Source: Enoplosus armatus (Eukaryota > Chordata > Actinopteri > Centrarchiformes > Enoplosidae). Taken from it: 64,000 bases of DNA. Shown in pieces: positions 26,901-57,014 of the stretch. The notes below the pieces were generated by a model. The model ran no database searches. It saw only the letters and a program-made list of their open reading frames with translations, and was not told the DNA's origin. Position numbers and translations under genes: made by a program. The stretch covers positions 22,111,501-22,175,500 of the forward strand of contig NC_092186.1 in NCBI RefSeq assembly GCF_043641665.1, written 5' to 3'. How positions within the stretch are numbered: position 1 is the first letter of the stretch; each line of letters opens with the position of its first letter.

Positions 26901-29900
26901 CAGCAGTTTGAACTGACCTACATTAAAACAGTAGCCTACTAACTACAGCCCTGCGGGATGGTTTTGCCACTGTTTAATGAAGCCCATAGCCAGAAGTTCT
27001 GTCTCTCTCTCATTTTGTCTCTGGGCTTGAGAGCCAGATGTTGTTTAGCACAAAGGGAACAATCTGGCCCCTTCTGAATGCAGACATTGTCATACTGGAC
27101 AAGACTAGATCATACTGGATTAGGACTGGAAAGAAGGGGTCCGGCTGACTAACAAGAGTGGACCAGGCAGAACTGGAGTGAAGACGATTAAAGGCAAATT
27201 GGCCCAGAAGATGTATTGTAGTAGTACAGTATTGTTGTAATGTACTATACATAGACAGAGATAATCTTAGACTGGAGTGGGATGGACCAGACTGTACTCA
27301 AATAGCTCTTGTAGAGCAGAGGGATTGATCTGTTCACGCAGAGCACACACAGACTGAGCACTGAGATATCAGATAAACGTCTCCTCGTTCTGCCTTCTTC
27401 AACTTCCCAGTTGTCTTGTCAGTGAATTTCCTCCATTTTCTCAGTCCGCTGCTCTGGACCATCTCCGCGCTGCCGTGTGTCATTATGCAAAATTGTCATC
27501 CACACCTGCAACTCACTAGATTGAACTAATTGCACCATCAGCTGCGCCCCTCACTCACACTTGTATCGTGGGCAATGTCCCTGTAATGGGACGCAGATGA
27601 GTACAAAATGGATAAAAAAAAAACCCTCCCATCAGATTTAATGTAACCTCCTGAAAAAGGCTTTCATCATGTGATATGTTGAATTTATTTAAAGGCTTAT
27701 GCTGATCAGTGGCTGGTGGTAAATGCTTAACTGTAGTGTAACAACAGCACAAGTAGAAAGCAGTAAGGGAGCAATCCATCAGAAGTTTGCAAACATTAGC
27801 TACCATAAGCTACTGGTCATACCAGGCCAAGTAAGTCTGTAGCAGCAAATTGTGTATTGAACTTTTACTTGTAGTAAGTAAATACTGTGTTCTTTCCTCT
27901 TTCCAACGTTACATAGTGTCACTTTAAAGATGTGAAAATAGCACAGGACTGACTGCACTTTGAGCTGTGTGCTTTCACGCAGGTGTACACAGGTAGTAAG
28001 CACAAGTCCTTGGACTCCATGACACCAAAATTGCACACACAATAAAAAAAAGCGCCCACTTCACTGTAGCAGTGTAAAGGCAAGGAGTCTAGCTCTTCAC
28101 AGACAGAACAGTTGTGGTCCTGACTGGCTTTCAACAACAACTCTTCTCTTTTGAATTAGGTAACCCTGCTCAGTGAAAGTGTTGTAGTGATGCAATGGCT
28201 GAAGTTAGAAACTGCTGTAAAAACTGCAGTTTGTTTGTTTGTTTGTTTTTATCCGGTAACTTTTAATTTAGGATTTTAGAATGTCTTCAAATGGCTTTGA
28301 ATGTTAATAGGGTACCTATTAAAAACCCAAATTAGTTTGCAAAGTAGTCTTTGACTGTGGAGCCCCATGAGATACCACCTTTTGCTGCTTTGTTGAAATT
28401 GCACTGCTGTAAGATCGTGCTGCAGTAGGAATTTAACCAGAGTATTCAGTGCTTTGCATATGTATGTCTTTATCTGCGTCCCTGTGTTTGCCTGCACATG
28501 TGCTCCTGCTTGAATGTGTTTGTCTATCTCAGGCTGAGAGTTGGCGCATTAAGCTGGACAGTCCTGTCTTCATTCTCAGGGTAGCACAAGGGTAAACAGA
28601 GATAACTGGTCCCAAGTCAGGGCTGTGATAAGGACTTGGGACCTGTGTTATTGTTGCTGTCCTGCCTGTTTCTCTCTCCTCTGCAGCTGCTGCTGCTGCT
28701 GTTTGCAACTCCCCACTGCTGCTTTCACATAGCTGATGAAACCCTCATGTTTAGAGCTGCAGCTGCAGCCGGTGCACAGTATTTCAGTGCGTGAATGTGC
28801 GAGAGATCGTAATGCATTCATGCGTACGTTTTCTTTTAACGTGATCGAGTACGAGACAGAAAATGACAAAAGGAGAGCTGGAAGAGAGGGGAACATAACA
28901 GTGAAGCCGCTCTGCATGTCTGAGATATGAGTGTGTGCAGCTGCCACTCCCGTCTCTGCCTCGTTTTCACTTTCTCGCCCACTTTGTCTCTCTTAACCAC
29001 CCACCTCCTGTCCCCGCTCTCCAATCTTATTTCCTGTTGGCCTGTCTTCTATCTAAGCCTGCTCTGTGTCAGTGTATCAGACTAATTCAATCTCCAGTAC
29101 ACAGGTACTCCAAAGTAATGACCCATGACATTCAATTAACGCTTGTCCCCCCCGTCTTGGTAGGTTGGGTCAGCAGTAATTTTCCGTGTATGTAAGTTTG
29201 TCTGGTGTGTATGTGTGAGTGGGTGTATGTGTAATTTGAAAAGCTTGGCAGTCAGTGTAACCTTAATTTAAATAATCACATGCTGTATTTGCAAACTGCA
29301 AACTTTAAAATCTTTAAAATAGCAGTTTTCCCCACTGACTGAAGTGTGTTTTTTGCCATTTTAACATTGAGTATTTAGTTGATTCCCTGTTCCAAAAATA
29401 CTGTCAACAAAAACAACTATATTACTGTGGTTGAGGTCTCCACTGATGACATTTGAAAACCCCTGGCTGTCAGTATGAGCTTATTTACTGTACTCTCATT
29501 ACTCCTGCCTTCCGGGCTTCACATTACCGATGTCGTCGCCTCTCGACCGGCTGTCACACTTATTGGATTGGTGTTGAGAGACTGCTGCATGTCCTTTAAG
29601 GGGTTATGTGCGTGTGTGAGACTTGGAGTGTGTTTCCTGTTCAAACACAGTGACTCAACCCGACGGCATATAAACCTACACACCGCAAGCAATGTAAGCA
29701 CGCACACACACACATATACAAACACTGACAACGAGAGTGACTAAATTGGTGCTGACACGCACAAGCACAGTTTTGGACACACATACCCATGGCTTCCTTT
29801 TAGCCTTGTGTAGCCTGTAGCAAATGCTATCAATTTGGATTAGCATGGCCTTTATGAGCTTTCAGCTCGTAGTCATTATGACTGTAATCCAGTGTGGTTT

Positions 29901-30410
29901 GTGGATCGTCAGGGGCTTCCAATATTTAATCACTAACCTAACCTGGATAATCTACTACAGTAGGTACCATGCTGTAATAACACCTGGATATACAAACACA
30001 TGCATTCCCAGTGGATGCTTACAGGCTGATATTATGGTTCATCATTTATGGTAATCATCCATATTACCCTGCTGAAATACAACATGATTCTCCTGTTCCT
30101 CTGAGGCCTTTGTTAGGATTAAGAGTGACTTTAATTAAAAGAGGAAACCTAAAAATCCTCACAACTGCACTGTAGGGAAGGCCAGGTAGACTCTTTCTCA
30201 TTGGAGAAATTCCTAGCAGTTCTGTTAAGTCACTTACCGTGACAGTTTTTTTTTTCTCTTTCTGTCATACTTGTCTGCCAAACTCAAGCTTTCATTAATC
30301 TTTCCCGTCATATTCTGCACCGTATCTCTATTCTTTCTTCCGTCCTCCCTCCCTTTGTTTTTACCTCCCTCCCTTTCTGTCCCTTCTCCATTCCGCCCCA
30401 CTCTACCTCT
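21736..30410. other. non-coding stretch
   Basis: Microsatellites at 22926-22964 (CA), 23204-23222 (GT) and 23918-23944 (GT/GA), a C/T-rich tract at 24830-25040 and a perfect short hairpin at 25959-25986. I see no exon. Confidence 0.5.
22926..22964. repeat. (CA)n microsatellite
   Basis: About 19 uninterrupted CA units. Confidence 0.94.
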
Positions 30411-30414
30411 GTCT

Positions 30415-30560
30415 CCCCGTTTCGGTAATGATCTAATTAAGGAGGGTTTTGTCGCCTGCCCACTGTGTATAATTGCCAGTGGGGTCTGCCTGCACTTCGC
30501 TCAGCAATTACGGGCAGCATTCTTCTGCTCCCATATCGGCTAATTAAGCCTTAAGGACAG
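30415..30560. promoter_or_regulatory. homeodomain-site-rich block (candidate conserved element)
   Basis: Within 130 bases it has TCTAATTAAGG, ATAATTGCC, GCAATTACG and GGCTAATTAAGCC, four homeodomain-type cores, set in non-repetitive, moderately GC-rich sequence. The location is 2.3 kb upstream of the first visible kank4 exon. Enhancer function is only an inference from motif density. Confidence 0.3.
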
Positions 30561-31805
30561 TGAACCGATCGTAGTCGCACTAAGCATCAGGAGGAGTCAG
30601 GAATGCCTGTGCTCCTCTCACTCCTGGGACACGCAGAAGTAGTGGATTGAGGAATGGTTGCCATGGTAGCAATCACATGTGCCAGTTCCTGTGCAGAGGC
30701 TGTCAGTCAGTTGATCTGTGTGTCTCTCTTTCTCTATGTGTGTGTGTGTGTGTGTGTGTATATCTGTTCATCTGTAACAGAGACAACAATTCTGCTCCAG
30801 GTCACCAATTCTTTTCTTTATTAAGGCTCAATCTACGAAGGCCAAATAGAGCTTGTCACAGTCCCTGTTATGGTCCCTGGGTGGACAGGTTGTCATGTTG
30901 ATTGATTACGTTGCCAGCTCATGTAATGCTTGCTTTGCAATATGTCCCCACTCAGCACTGCACAACACACAGCTTACCACGTGGCTTAGACTACGCATTT
31001 AGATATTTTAGTATCAGTATCGCAAAGTTCTTGTAGAAAGGTACGATGTGGAGGTGCATGTTCCCGTTCTTTTGAGACATCAAAGCAGCCATTTCAAATA
31101 GGAAAACTGCCTCTTTAGAGCCCGTGTTTCCGTATTCCCACAAGACCTTTGTCTTCTTTGAGTGTAAAAATGGTATCAGAATAAGAAAGGAAATTATATA
31201 TGACAGAGGAAACACCATTAAAGAAAAATGGCCCGCACTGTTGCATTATTATATAACTATTTGCATTAAAATATAGGATCAGTTATAACATCTGCAGTAA
31301 CTTGTAACCCAGGAGCACAATATAATACAAGGCATGAAAACTCAATCTGTTGTATCTGTTCAAATACATATACTGCATATACTGTGTTAGACCACCACCA
31401 CCTACTAAGAATAATGAAAATGCTAATTTACACATCTTAAACTGCCTCACATGCTGAAGTTTGAACTCCAGTACTTAAACCAGAGCTTCAGGCACTTGCG
31501 CGCTGTGTCTCCTACATAGCAGATATGTTCTCCAGTGACACAAATTTGCATGGAAATTGCATGAATAATGTGTGCCTATTTGCTAAATAGCCTTAAAGTT
31601 GAAATTTGGCTGTAGGGGCTTAAGTGTTCATTTAATATGGATTTGAACTGTGCAGCTCATTCAAATCTGGGCGAATTGCCTGGGTTTTAATATTAGTATT
31701 GGATATTTTATTAGGAAGCTTTACATAAGCCCTTAAAAGTTTTGACTCCCCTCTCTGAATTGTTTTCCATCTCACTTACCTCTACTCCTCAGTAAGCTCA
31801 TTGTA

Positions 31806-31824
31806 AAAAAAAAAAAAAAAAAAA
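31806..31824. repeat. poly(A) tract
   Basis: About 19-20 consecutive A. It could be a retroposon tail, but no recognisable element precedes it. Confidence 0.85.
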
Positions 31825-32684
31825 GGGCAAGTGCCTCTGGTTTCTTGGCTTCTCCAACTGGAACAAATGAGACAAAGTGGCACCAAATGGAACGTGTTCC
31901 CTTCTGTGGGCCTGTCCAGGGTTACGTTGACTTTAAATGGCTTCTAAATGTCTGGCTTAGTAAGGAAAATAAAATTAAGTTAATGGACACAATGGCACTG
32001 CCTTTCCCCTCATTGTGCTATTAATATTTGCTGTTGCTTGGTGTAACTAATGTTGTCTTCAGTAGAGTAGGTGTGACTGAGACTAATTGCCTGCATATTT
32101 ACTTTTTTATTACATTTAAAGCCTTAGCTGCATATATTCTAATAATTGAAATGCGTTTCTCCACCCCCAGTATAACCATCTGGACTGTTAGCACTGCTGC
32201 TCTGCTGTAGACTATAATTATTCTAAGGCAACCATTTGTCATGAAAAATATGCTGTGTTTTGTACTGCAGGTACATTAGACATCATGTTAGGTTTATGTA
32301 AATACTGTTACAAATTGCTTAGGTTAGATTTGATATAAGTACGCCTATTCTCTTCCATCAACTTATTCAATATCTTATTTCAGAGAGGCAAATATTTGGT
32401 CTCTTGTTGTATGACCTGGTGATCGTATTGTCTTATTTCATTTGCTGTACTGAATCTGTGAAAATATTAAGTCATTTCAACAAAGAAAAATTTATATTTC
32501 AGCCTGCACATTTTCTGGAACCTTATCCACAGACGCTGTTTTCCTTCTTTCATTTGGTTTCACAGATCTGTCATTCTCCTGTAAAAATTAGACACGGCAG
32601 AATGTAGAATTCAGTTCTGTTCCGACGATGATGATGGATAACATTTCCACTTCTCACACAGCTCTCTATTTCTGTTTTATCCAG

Positions 32685-32739
32685 GCTGCCAGCTCCAACT
32701 GTAGCAAACACAAGTCGATGACTGAGAACTCCGCCTCCC

Positions 32740-32758
<19 letters not shown>
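32685..32758 (+). CDS. kank4: kank4 first coding exon (5' UTR plus start codon)
   Basis: A pyrimidine-rich tract ending TTTTATCCAG precedes 32685, and the exon ends at a strong donor, GTGAGT, at 32759. Only the last 19 bases are coding (MMDKKS plus one base). Tandem ATGs sit at 32740 and 32743. The donor leaves phase 1, which pairs with CC at 33295 to make Ala. Whether further 5' UTR exons lie upstream cannot be seen; the acceptor-like sequence suggests at least one. Confidence 0.8.
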
Positions 32759-49206
<16,448 letters not shown>

Positions 49207-49994
49207 GCCGGGCCGACCTTGTTTACTTCTACAAACCACTCCAGCTAGCCGAACCCCAACCCTTCGATTTCCAAGACCCTCTGTCGACCAACAAAGAGGG
49301 AAAATGGTTGACTTAAAGACATGGTGACACCATACAAGACTGTATGACCAGTGGAAAAAGTAGACATACTCTGTTTACTGTGGAACTACATATAAACCTC
49401 TGAGACCAGAGTGTCCAGCAACGTACGCCCACATTTTTCTTCCACATCTCTGCCAACATGCCCAGTGGGTGTTTATGGATATGCTGCATCAACCACTCAG
49501 ACAACAAAGGGGGCCGATTCGATTGATGATAACACATTGTCATAGTGACAAGTGTGATTGACAGGACATTACTCAGGAGACAGGGTGAGAATATAAAGAG
49601 GGACCAGGGATGGACGGACTGGCAAGTGGATGAAGAGATACCCTGACGAACTGCTGCTTCTTATCATCAACTATCTCTTCAAGCAAAATACTAAGCACAT
49701 GATCTACCTTTCAAACATACAATATTAAATATGACAATGTTTTTATTTTTTCTTTATGACATTGGCATCATTCTTGTCATATTTGGACATAAGCCATTAC
49801 TGAGAACATAGTATACATAGAATGTTATTCTAACAGATTATAATCATAAACAAACACAGAAACTGTATTTTCTACTGCACTTTTTTATTGTGTTTGTGTA
49901 CAGTAAATAGTCCTCTCTAATACCGATGTCCAGAAGAAAGGATATATCTCCAAAAGTGCGAATTAGACAATTGAATAAAAGAATATAACTTATG
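49207..49994 (+). other. kank4: kank4 3' UTR (minimal extent)
   Basis: Sequence after the TGA with no coding potential I trust. It runs to the first canonical poly(A) signal at 49974, placing cleavage about 15-20 bases later; a T/GT-rich stretch lies downstream near 50,035-50,050. The 3' end was not observed, so the boundary is an inference. A longer UTR to about 52.82 kb is possible. Confidence 0.55.
49974..49979 (+). terminator. candidate kank4 poly(A) signal, proximal
   Basis: AATAAA, 768 bases after the kank4 stop codon, followed by a GT/T-rich stretch about 60 bases on. It is the first canonical signal after the stop that has a plausible downstream element. Confidence 0.5.
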
Positions 49995-51137
49995 ATCACA
50001 TTTCCCATCATTCAGAGGATATTTGACATCATTTGATGTTTTGTCTTTGCCATAGTAATGATGTTTTTTTCGCATACGAGACATGAGTGATCATCATTTG
50101 TGAAATGCTGACAAACAAGTGGTTTAGTTGGAGATAAAATGTTTCTATTGGACACAAAAGACGTGATTTTTATAACCACAGTATAACCAGATTAAAGAAA
50201 GACAAAAGTCTTCTAATGTGAAGATTGTACTGTTTAGAAGGTGCTGCATGCCAATACACAGTTACTCCCCCTACTGGCTGTCTTATAGTACTAAATAGCA
50301 GTATGTTGTAATACTGTCTGTTCTCATGATTGACATTTCTCCCTTCCTTCTTCCCTCAGTTCAAATATAACGTATGTCTTGTTCGCCCGCTCGTTTCAAA
50401 TCAAATCTTGTATGCAACTGCTACAAAATGCACAATGAATGTCAGGCTGGCTGTGATACATTCCAAGAAAAAAAAAATGTAGCAAGTCTAACTATACCGG
50501 CATGGATCATGGGACTAACAGAGACAGTCATAGCTATAGTCAGGGGATATGGCAGACATAGGAATGAGTCTTGATATTTTTTTACCATGTGCGACTAAAG
50601 ACTTTTAATCATTTCGAAAATCTTGATTTCAAAGATCTGATCTGCCTGTCTTCAATTTACTAACACTAAGTTCACTTTGTTCCTGCCTCAAGGCATTCAT
50701 TTCTCAAAATGGTAAACTGACAAGATGTTAAAACCCGAAAGTAAAGGGTTGTTTTATGGCTTGCAGTCCTAAAAGAAGCAATATCAATGAAATACTACCT
50801 TTTCAATCAGAAACTAGGTAGGGAGCCTGGCTTTGGTCTAGCCTTTATCAGAAGACCATCCTACATTTTAGAGGTGAGACGTGTTTTCAGGGAGTGAGGT
50901 CTTTTTCTTCGGTTTTCCCACAAACCTACACCCATATTCTTAAAGTATCTTTAAACAGGAGCACTGGTCTGACAAAATGTTTACAACTTCACAGCTCCCC
51001 TTCAGTGACCCCTGCAGAAATCCCCAAAATGTCCAGCATGTTTACAGGGAACAAAGGGATCGATCATTTCACCAGTATACAGACATCCCTTATCGAGAGG
51101 ACATAACCGTGCTTCATCGTTTTTTGGAAGTCAACAT

Positions 51138-51560
51138 TTAAACCAAAGCTTAAAAGAGTACTCCAGTGATTTAGAAGCAGCAGAAGATATCCAGACTTTT
51201 AGTCCCTAGTATGAGTCAAGCTCCAAAAACAGTGGATACTTCATTTCCCATAATGCGACCAATGGCAGTCTCCAAAATAACCCTGATGACATCATCTGGG
51301 TTATTTTCACTGACTTTAGAAAGCTCATGACTGCTCATGACGAGCAAACTGACCTTAACATGTAAATACAGTTTAAATGGGGTTTGCAGGAGTTACTGAA
51401 GGTGGAATTTAAAGGGGAATACCACTCATTTTAACAACTGCCATATATGTGGTCTACGGCGGTCCGGTCTGCTTTTACAGTCAGAAAACGAATCAGTTTC
51501 TACAGAGTAACGATTGTGGTCCGAGACTTGAATCACAGTGAACCCTGGTTGAGTCTTCAG
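51138..51560. repeat. possible dispersed repeat sequence
   Basis: Phrases such as GAGTACTCCAGTGATTTAG and GGGGAATACCACTCATTTTA have the look of common teleost repeats. I have no terminal repeats or second copy in the window to prove it. It may lie in a long kank4 3' UTR. Confidence 0.25.
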
Positions 51561-52795
51561 CATTTGTTTCTTACTTAGAAAGCTGGATTTGAAATGTTTC
51601 GCTTTGCTGCCGTCATGATAAATCTATATTTCCATGCCTACTGTATGTAGTGCTGACTCCTAAGTTGAATAGAACATTTTCTGAGATGACGTGTGATCTG
51701 ACCACTGATCCTGCACCAGTACTCTCTCATTCCCAGACACTTTATTAATGTGGGTGCTAATATGCGGAATATATCTATTGATATGAAGATGGATAGGCCT
51801 ATTATGTAAAGCATCATGATTATATAGCAGTTTAATACAGGGGCTGCATTTACTCAGAAACAATGGGAGTTGTTCAACAGTGGCCTAGTAATCAGATCAT
51901 CACCATTTGTTGAGTCACAAAGTAGCACAGATGTTCTCAACAATGAGGCTGCATTTACACAGGACCAGAAACTCTGAATTTAAACTCTGTGCGGCACATC
52001 AGATCGCTGTTGGTTGTTTGTATATTAAGGGACGAAGATTATTAGAGTCTGTGTAGCTTCCCACATTTCAGACAGCTAAGTGATGATCCGATCTGTGCTG
52101 TGTGAACTATCTGGTATATCTGGTCTTCCGTGCCTGTGTATTAAGTCTTAAAGTGAACCGCATCCATATGTTTAATCCAGTGTGACCCAGATGTAATAAG
52201 GTTTCATAACTGGCTCAACAACCAAAGAACTGAAATCAAAATCTGTTTCACATGGGGTTAAGTATATAGTTTTATCTGTCCCTGTAAAGTCAGCCAAATA
52301 CATGTACATACAGTATTGTGAAAAATATAAAAATATATAACAAGTATTGTCTGACAGTTTGCTCTAAAAATGATATTAAGTATTTATTCCAAATTATATA
52401 TTTTTTACCATATATAGTATACTTATGTATGCATGGACAAATATTCTGGTGATTCTGTTGGAGGGGAATTTGGATGATTGGAGATTGAGTGTTCCCTGAT
52501 GATGTGATTATTCAGCTAATCTCTGATTGGTTGGGTGGTGTAGTACATGTGTGATTTGACAAGGTTGTGGACGGTGTCATGCGCCCTTTAGTGCTACCTT
52601 TGACATTTGTGGGGAAAAATATGAGCCAGATTTGACACTGGCTCAAGCTATAAGGGTAACGTTTCCCTTGTTTGAGTACCCATCTGAAAATCGAAGTGTA
52701 TGTACATGACAGAGTCAAATGTAAAAACTTGTACCTCTTTAAAATATTCCTTGTACAACGGGCGTATATGTATACAAACAAGAGAAATACTTCTA

Positions 52796-52805
52796 AATAA
52801 ATAAA
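52796..52805 (+). terminator. candidate kank4 poly(A) signal, distal
   Basis: Overlapping AATAAATAAA with a GT-rich stretch (TGTCATGTTGTTC) about 35 bases downstream. If used, the 3' UTR would be about 3.6 kb and would include the repeat-like sequences of 51.1-51.6 kb. Confidence 0.35.
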
Positions 52806-52829
52806 TATTAAGATTTAAAACATATTAAA

Positions 52830-54344
52830 TGCCCGTGTCATGTTGTTCTCCATCATTTCCAACAGAAAACAGCAGCTACTTCAAAGATGAGATGCCTGTG
52901 TTGATTATTTACATCAGCAACGTCTGCAAAACGGGCCTTTTTTTTCAGTTATGATCACTTGGAAAATGCACAAAATGCATTAATGTAAGTCACTGATGTA
53001 CAGTAGTGAGGGTGTAGTTGTAATTTACAGTATATGGACAAAGGTTGCTGATTGGTCCTTTAAGCTAAACTGTTTTTTGTTTTTTTTAACACAAAACATT
53101 TCATGTCCGACTGCAACTTGATCCACGTAGTTTCCTATCAGGTACCTTCATGTAGGCCTGGACAACATTTATAAGCAAATCACTGTGTGTGGTGATGGTT
53201 AGATCCGTTTGCTCTGCAACAACAATACATACATCAAACAATATGTATGTGAACACTTGATTTGAAATATACCAAACAATATCAATGAACTGAAAAGATG
53301 ATAGGTGGTAGTGTGCAGTTAGTGCTACTAGGTGGTTATGCTTTAGCTCTGAAACAGTTGTCCGAAACACAGTCTGCCAGAACAGCTATTTTTCCAAAAG
53401 ACCCCTCTGGGTGTCGATGTGCATGTGTGGGCCTCCAACGCCATTATAAGGTGTAATGAAAAACAGTGACCAGCAGATGGTGGTATTACTGTGTGGTAAG
53501 AACACCAACTCTCTTTTTTCTATTGAAATGTTCGCCTTCTAAATATGTGGACTGGCCTTGGCGAAGAGGTAAAGAAAGTAATGAGAAAATATAAGACCTT
53601 AATTAGTATAACTATAGCCGTTGAATAATGGTCCTTTATGATAATAAATACAAACAAAGCACAATATTGACTCTGAAATGAGAAGAGAGAGCCGTTTGTC
53701 CACTAATCCACAAAGTTTTTGAATGAGCGTGCAGTGTGAGCACGAACACTGCTTCAAGACATCAGTCCTCTCTTAAGCACAATTGGGAGTGCCAATTCTT
53801 AGATAACCTTGATCATTACACCATGTTAACTGCTTGATTTCCTCGGGGACTACGTCTGCATGGAAACACCTGCTATCAATAGACTTTGCATCCTTCTTTC
53901 TCAAGTATTTCCTTTGTCCTGGCGGATGCCTGTGCATGTTCAGGACTCACTCTTGTCTTCAGTTTTTCATCCAATTAATTAGAGCTGCAAATGTGCCCTT
54001 TGCTCAGTGACTGTTACAGATTTGTCAGATTTTTAAAGCGACACAGAAGATGGTCTAATTTCTCCTAATGAAGAGTAGCTTTGCACTCTTGTAAGTGTCA
54101 GTTTAGTAGCTATGACAGGAGATGAAAGCTTAAATCAGCCAAGGTGCGCTCACGAACATGACTTAAGCTCCAACATGATGATGATGATGATGATGATGAT
54201 ATTTTTCATGTTTCCTTAACGTTGCGTTAGTGAGCAAATATAGCTGAACTGGACAAGCTACTGTATACCCTAACCCCTAACCCATGTCTATGGGTTGCAT
54301 CAAATGTATTGCTATTACTATTCTTAATAAACCCAATACTCACA
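52830..54344. other. intergenic, nothing recognised
   Basis: AT-rich sequence with short chance frames only, apart from a short ATG-trinucleotide repeat at about 54174-54200 and a CCCTAACCCCTAACCC stretch near 54270. Confidence 0.5.
54174..54200. repeat. (ATG)n trinucleotide repeat
   Basis: About nine uninterrupted ATG units. Confidence 0.9.
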
Positions 54345-54500
54345 CATATAATTCAATTCAGTTTTATTTATATAGCGCCAAATCCTAACAGAAGTCATCT
54401 CAGGGCACTTTTCATATAGGGCAGGTTAAGACCATACCTTTTATAATATTATTTACAGAGACCCAACAACTCCCACCATGAGCATATAACATTTTACAAC
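54345..54500. repeat. dispersed teleost repeat (TTTATTTATATAGCGCC type)
   Basis: AATTCAGTTTTATTTATATA followed by GCGCCAAATC, then CATCTCAGGGCACTTTTCATATAG and ACAGAGACCCAACAACTCCC. From memory this order is characteristic of a very abundant repeat in percomorph fishes. The copy seems partial. Confidence 0.6.
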
Positions 54501-55612
54501 GATAAAGAAAACAAAAACGTTACTGGAATGATTTGATTGATTAAAGCAGACAGTAAATTCATTTTTTACAGGAAACAGATGGCCGTTAATCACAAACTGA
54601 GAGGAGGAGAGTTATTTGCTCTTAACTGAAGTGGATGATGTGCTAGTGCTGTTTTTTTGAGTTGTTCCGGCTGCAGTAATTACATATAACCAATACACAG
54701 TGTTGCACTTGCACGCTCATAGACGTGTGGACGCACAAACACACACCTGGAGAGGCGTTTTAAATTTCCCTTCACTCCAAGTATTCCCATACACTGAGGA
54801 TAGAAGAAGAGAGGATAATGAGTAGAAATGATGTTGTTCTCCCCTCATCAACTCCTGTTTGGAAGCCAGGGGACTGTAAAGATGAAGGCTTAACGGACAG
54901 GTTGCAAATCAGATTCGTGGTACCTCTGGGTCTGCACACCCTCACCTGTCCCAGCAGGTAGAAAACCTAATTAAAGTCATTCCTCACATAAATGCAAAAA
55001 ACAACATCTGCAGCACAAAGGGGTAAAATATTTGTTCTGGTGTTTTTGTGTAATTGCATCTTGAACATGTTTATGTTCCTGTTGCTGCCTGACTCTGTGT
55101 GCCACAGACACCATTTATGAAGGGAATAAGCCCATCACAGGGAGTGAGGAGCCAGCCCATTACAGGCACCCACTTTAGGTAGTGTATGGATGCCCTCACA
55201 CTCAACTCACACTGGGATCCTGTGCCAGCCAATTACATTGATATACAGTGTTCATGTTGGTGTGTGCGCACACCCTCGCACGCGCAGACACACACTGCGA
55301 GGCTGGTGCCTTATTCAAAATGTGAATCTCCGTGCATAACAGTAATCTCCTTATCATGCAAGTAACTGAACACACACACACGCACATATAGAGGGATAGG
55401 GAACAGGAGGAGGATATAGCATTCACACACACAAACACATGCATACACAGTGTTCCTAATCTGCATTGCAGATGTTTTTTTGTGGCCTCTCTGTCTGCCA
55501 ACGCCAGGATGATGAGCCGTCCTCGTTAGCATGGAGACTTTTAGCTGTAATTATCTGGTAATGGCACTTAGCCCATCAACTCCTCCTCTAGTGTGTTCCA
55601 GTGCAGGCACAG

Positions 55613-55627
<15 letters not shown>

Positions 55628-55657
<30 letters not shown>
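55628..55657. repeat. (CA)n microsatellite
   Basis: CA array preceded by a CT run (55612-55626). The surrounding 55.6-55.95 kb is rich in ACAGACA motifs, which produce long spurious Thr/His frames on both strands. Confidence 0.9.
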
Positions 55658-55659
<2 letters not shown>

Positions 55660-56283
55660 CTGGCGTGCAGCTACGCAGACAGACACAAATGCAGACAGAC
55701 AGACACACACATGGCCACACACAGCTGGACAGATATCCATGAATACAGACAAAGAGATGCTCACCCAGACAAACAGACACGCAAATGTAGACAGGCAAAC
55801 ATTAATGGCTGCGTACACAGCTAAACAGAAAGCCTTGAATTGGAGCAAATGTAGAAAATATACACACTGACAAACACAGACAGGCCCTCACAAACAAACA
55901 CACATAAACACACACACACACACACATACAGTGTGCCATATCCCTGCTCCTCCGTCTGCCCCCATGGCTAATCTGTGCAACTTATTATCCAGGAGATAAT
56001 AGGAACTGTCATCCATGAGGCAGAGGAAGGAGGGAGACAGAGGGAGAGCGAGGCAGAGGGGTGGCCGTGTGTTCGCTGCATTTTTAAAACAGAAAGAGAC
56101 TGTACTGCAGGAACTTTATGAGGCCAGATGTGGAGAATTAACCTATCTGGCTCCGTTCACGAAGCTGAAACACCTTATCACTGCAACAAAAAGAAGGTGC
56201 CACAGTGGGAAAGTGTTACAAAGGCAGGAGAAAAAGTGCTGATGGATGCTAAAATGAAGTGGACCAAAAGAGAGAGAGAGAGA

Positions 56284-56302
56284 GGGGGGGGGGGGGGGGG
56301 GG
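56284..56302. repeat. G19 homopolymer after a GA run
   Basis: An AGAGAG tract runs straight into 19 G. Confidence 0.95.
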
Positions 56303-57014
56303 AGTAGGAAAAGAGCTGATGCAAATGGAAAGAACTGAAAAAGGTGAAGGGAGACTGAATGTTAATTTGCTTTTAACAATCACACTTTATTGCAATGGTC
56401 ATGAAACACTTCAGTTGTTCATTCTGTGAAATTGTTCACACACACAGGAGCGCCATAAACCTCTCAGCTCTCAGAGGCAAGCACAAAAGCACGGAGGAAG
56501 GTAATGACAGAGAGAGGAAGAAATACTACAAAAGAGGGGAAGAGAGGAGACAATAATGGAGAATGATTAAAAAGAATTACTACAGCAAACATAAGCACAG
56601 ACTCTTTGCTTTATGCCACTATGGTTAACAGATAGTGCTGTGCCCTGAAAACAAAATGGCAGATCGCTCTTTCTTGGATGTAAGAGCCAAGCTGATGGGC
56701 AGCCTGTTTGGTTTTGATGATAACAACATTAGTGTAGTGGGGGGCTGCAGCCAGGAGGGGCAGCAGATGAGAGATGATCTCAGACATGGCTGTGTGGGTA
56801 GCTGCGTCCTACTAACCCATACTACATACTAATTCAATGCAGGTTTTAGTTCATTTATAAAAAGGAAGAATGACACTGATTTGCATACTAAATGCCCCTG
56901 ATGTTCAAGTGTTGATGCACACTTTACTGAAGTCATGTTTCTGGCCACCTGACCTATGTGAAAGTCGAATATTCACTCTCCTTTTACTTCTGTTTTTTTT
57001 TTTCTTGCTTCACC

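Noticed and set aside
54262..54280. Interstitial telomere-like CCCTAACCCCTAACCC
   Set aside because: Only about two and a half units; too short to call a telomeric array.
55588..55870. Open frames of 86-97 codons on both strands
   Set aside because: They come from CA/ACAGACA repeats; the same DNA is open on both strands, which indicates composition rather than coding.
56635..56832. 65-codon frame with KMADRSFLDVRAKLMGSLFG
   Set aside because: It looks protein-like in part but is short, with no splice sites or known family.
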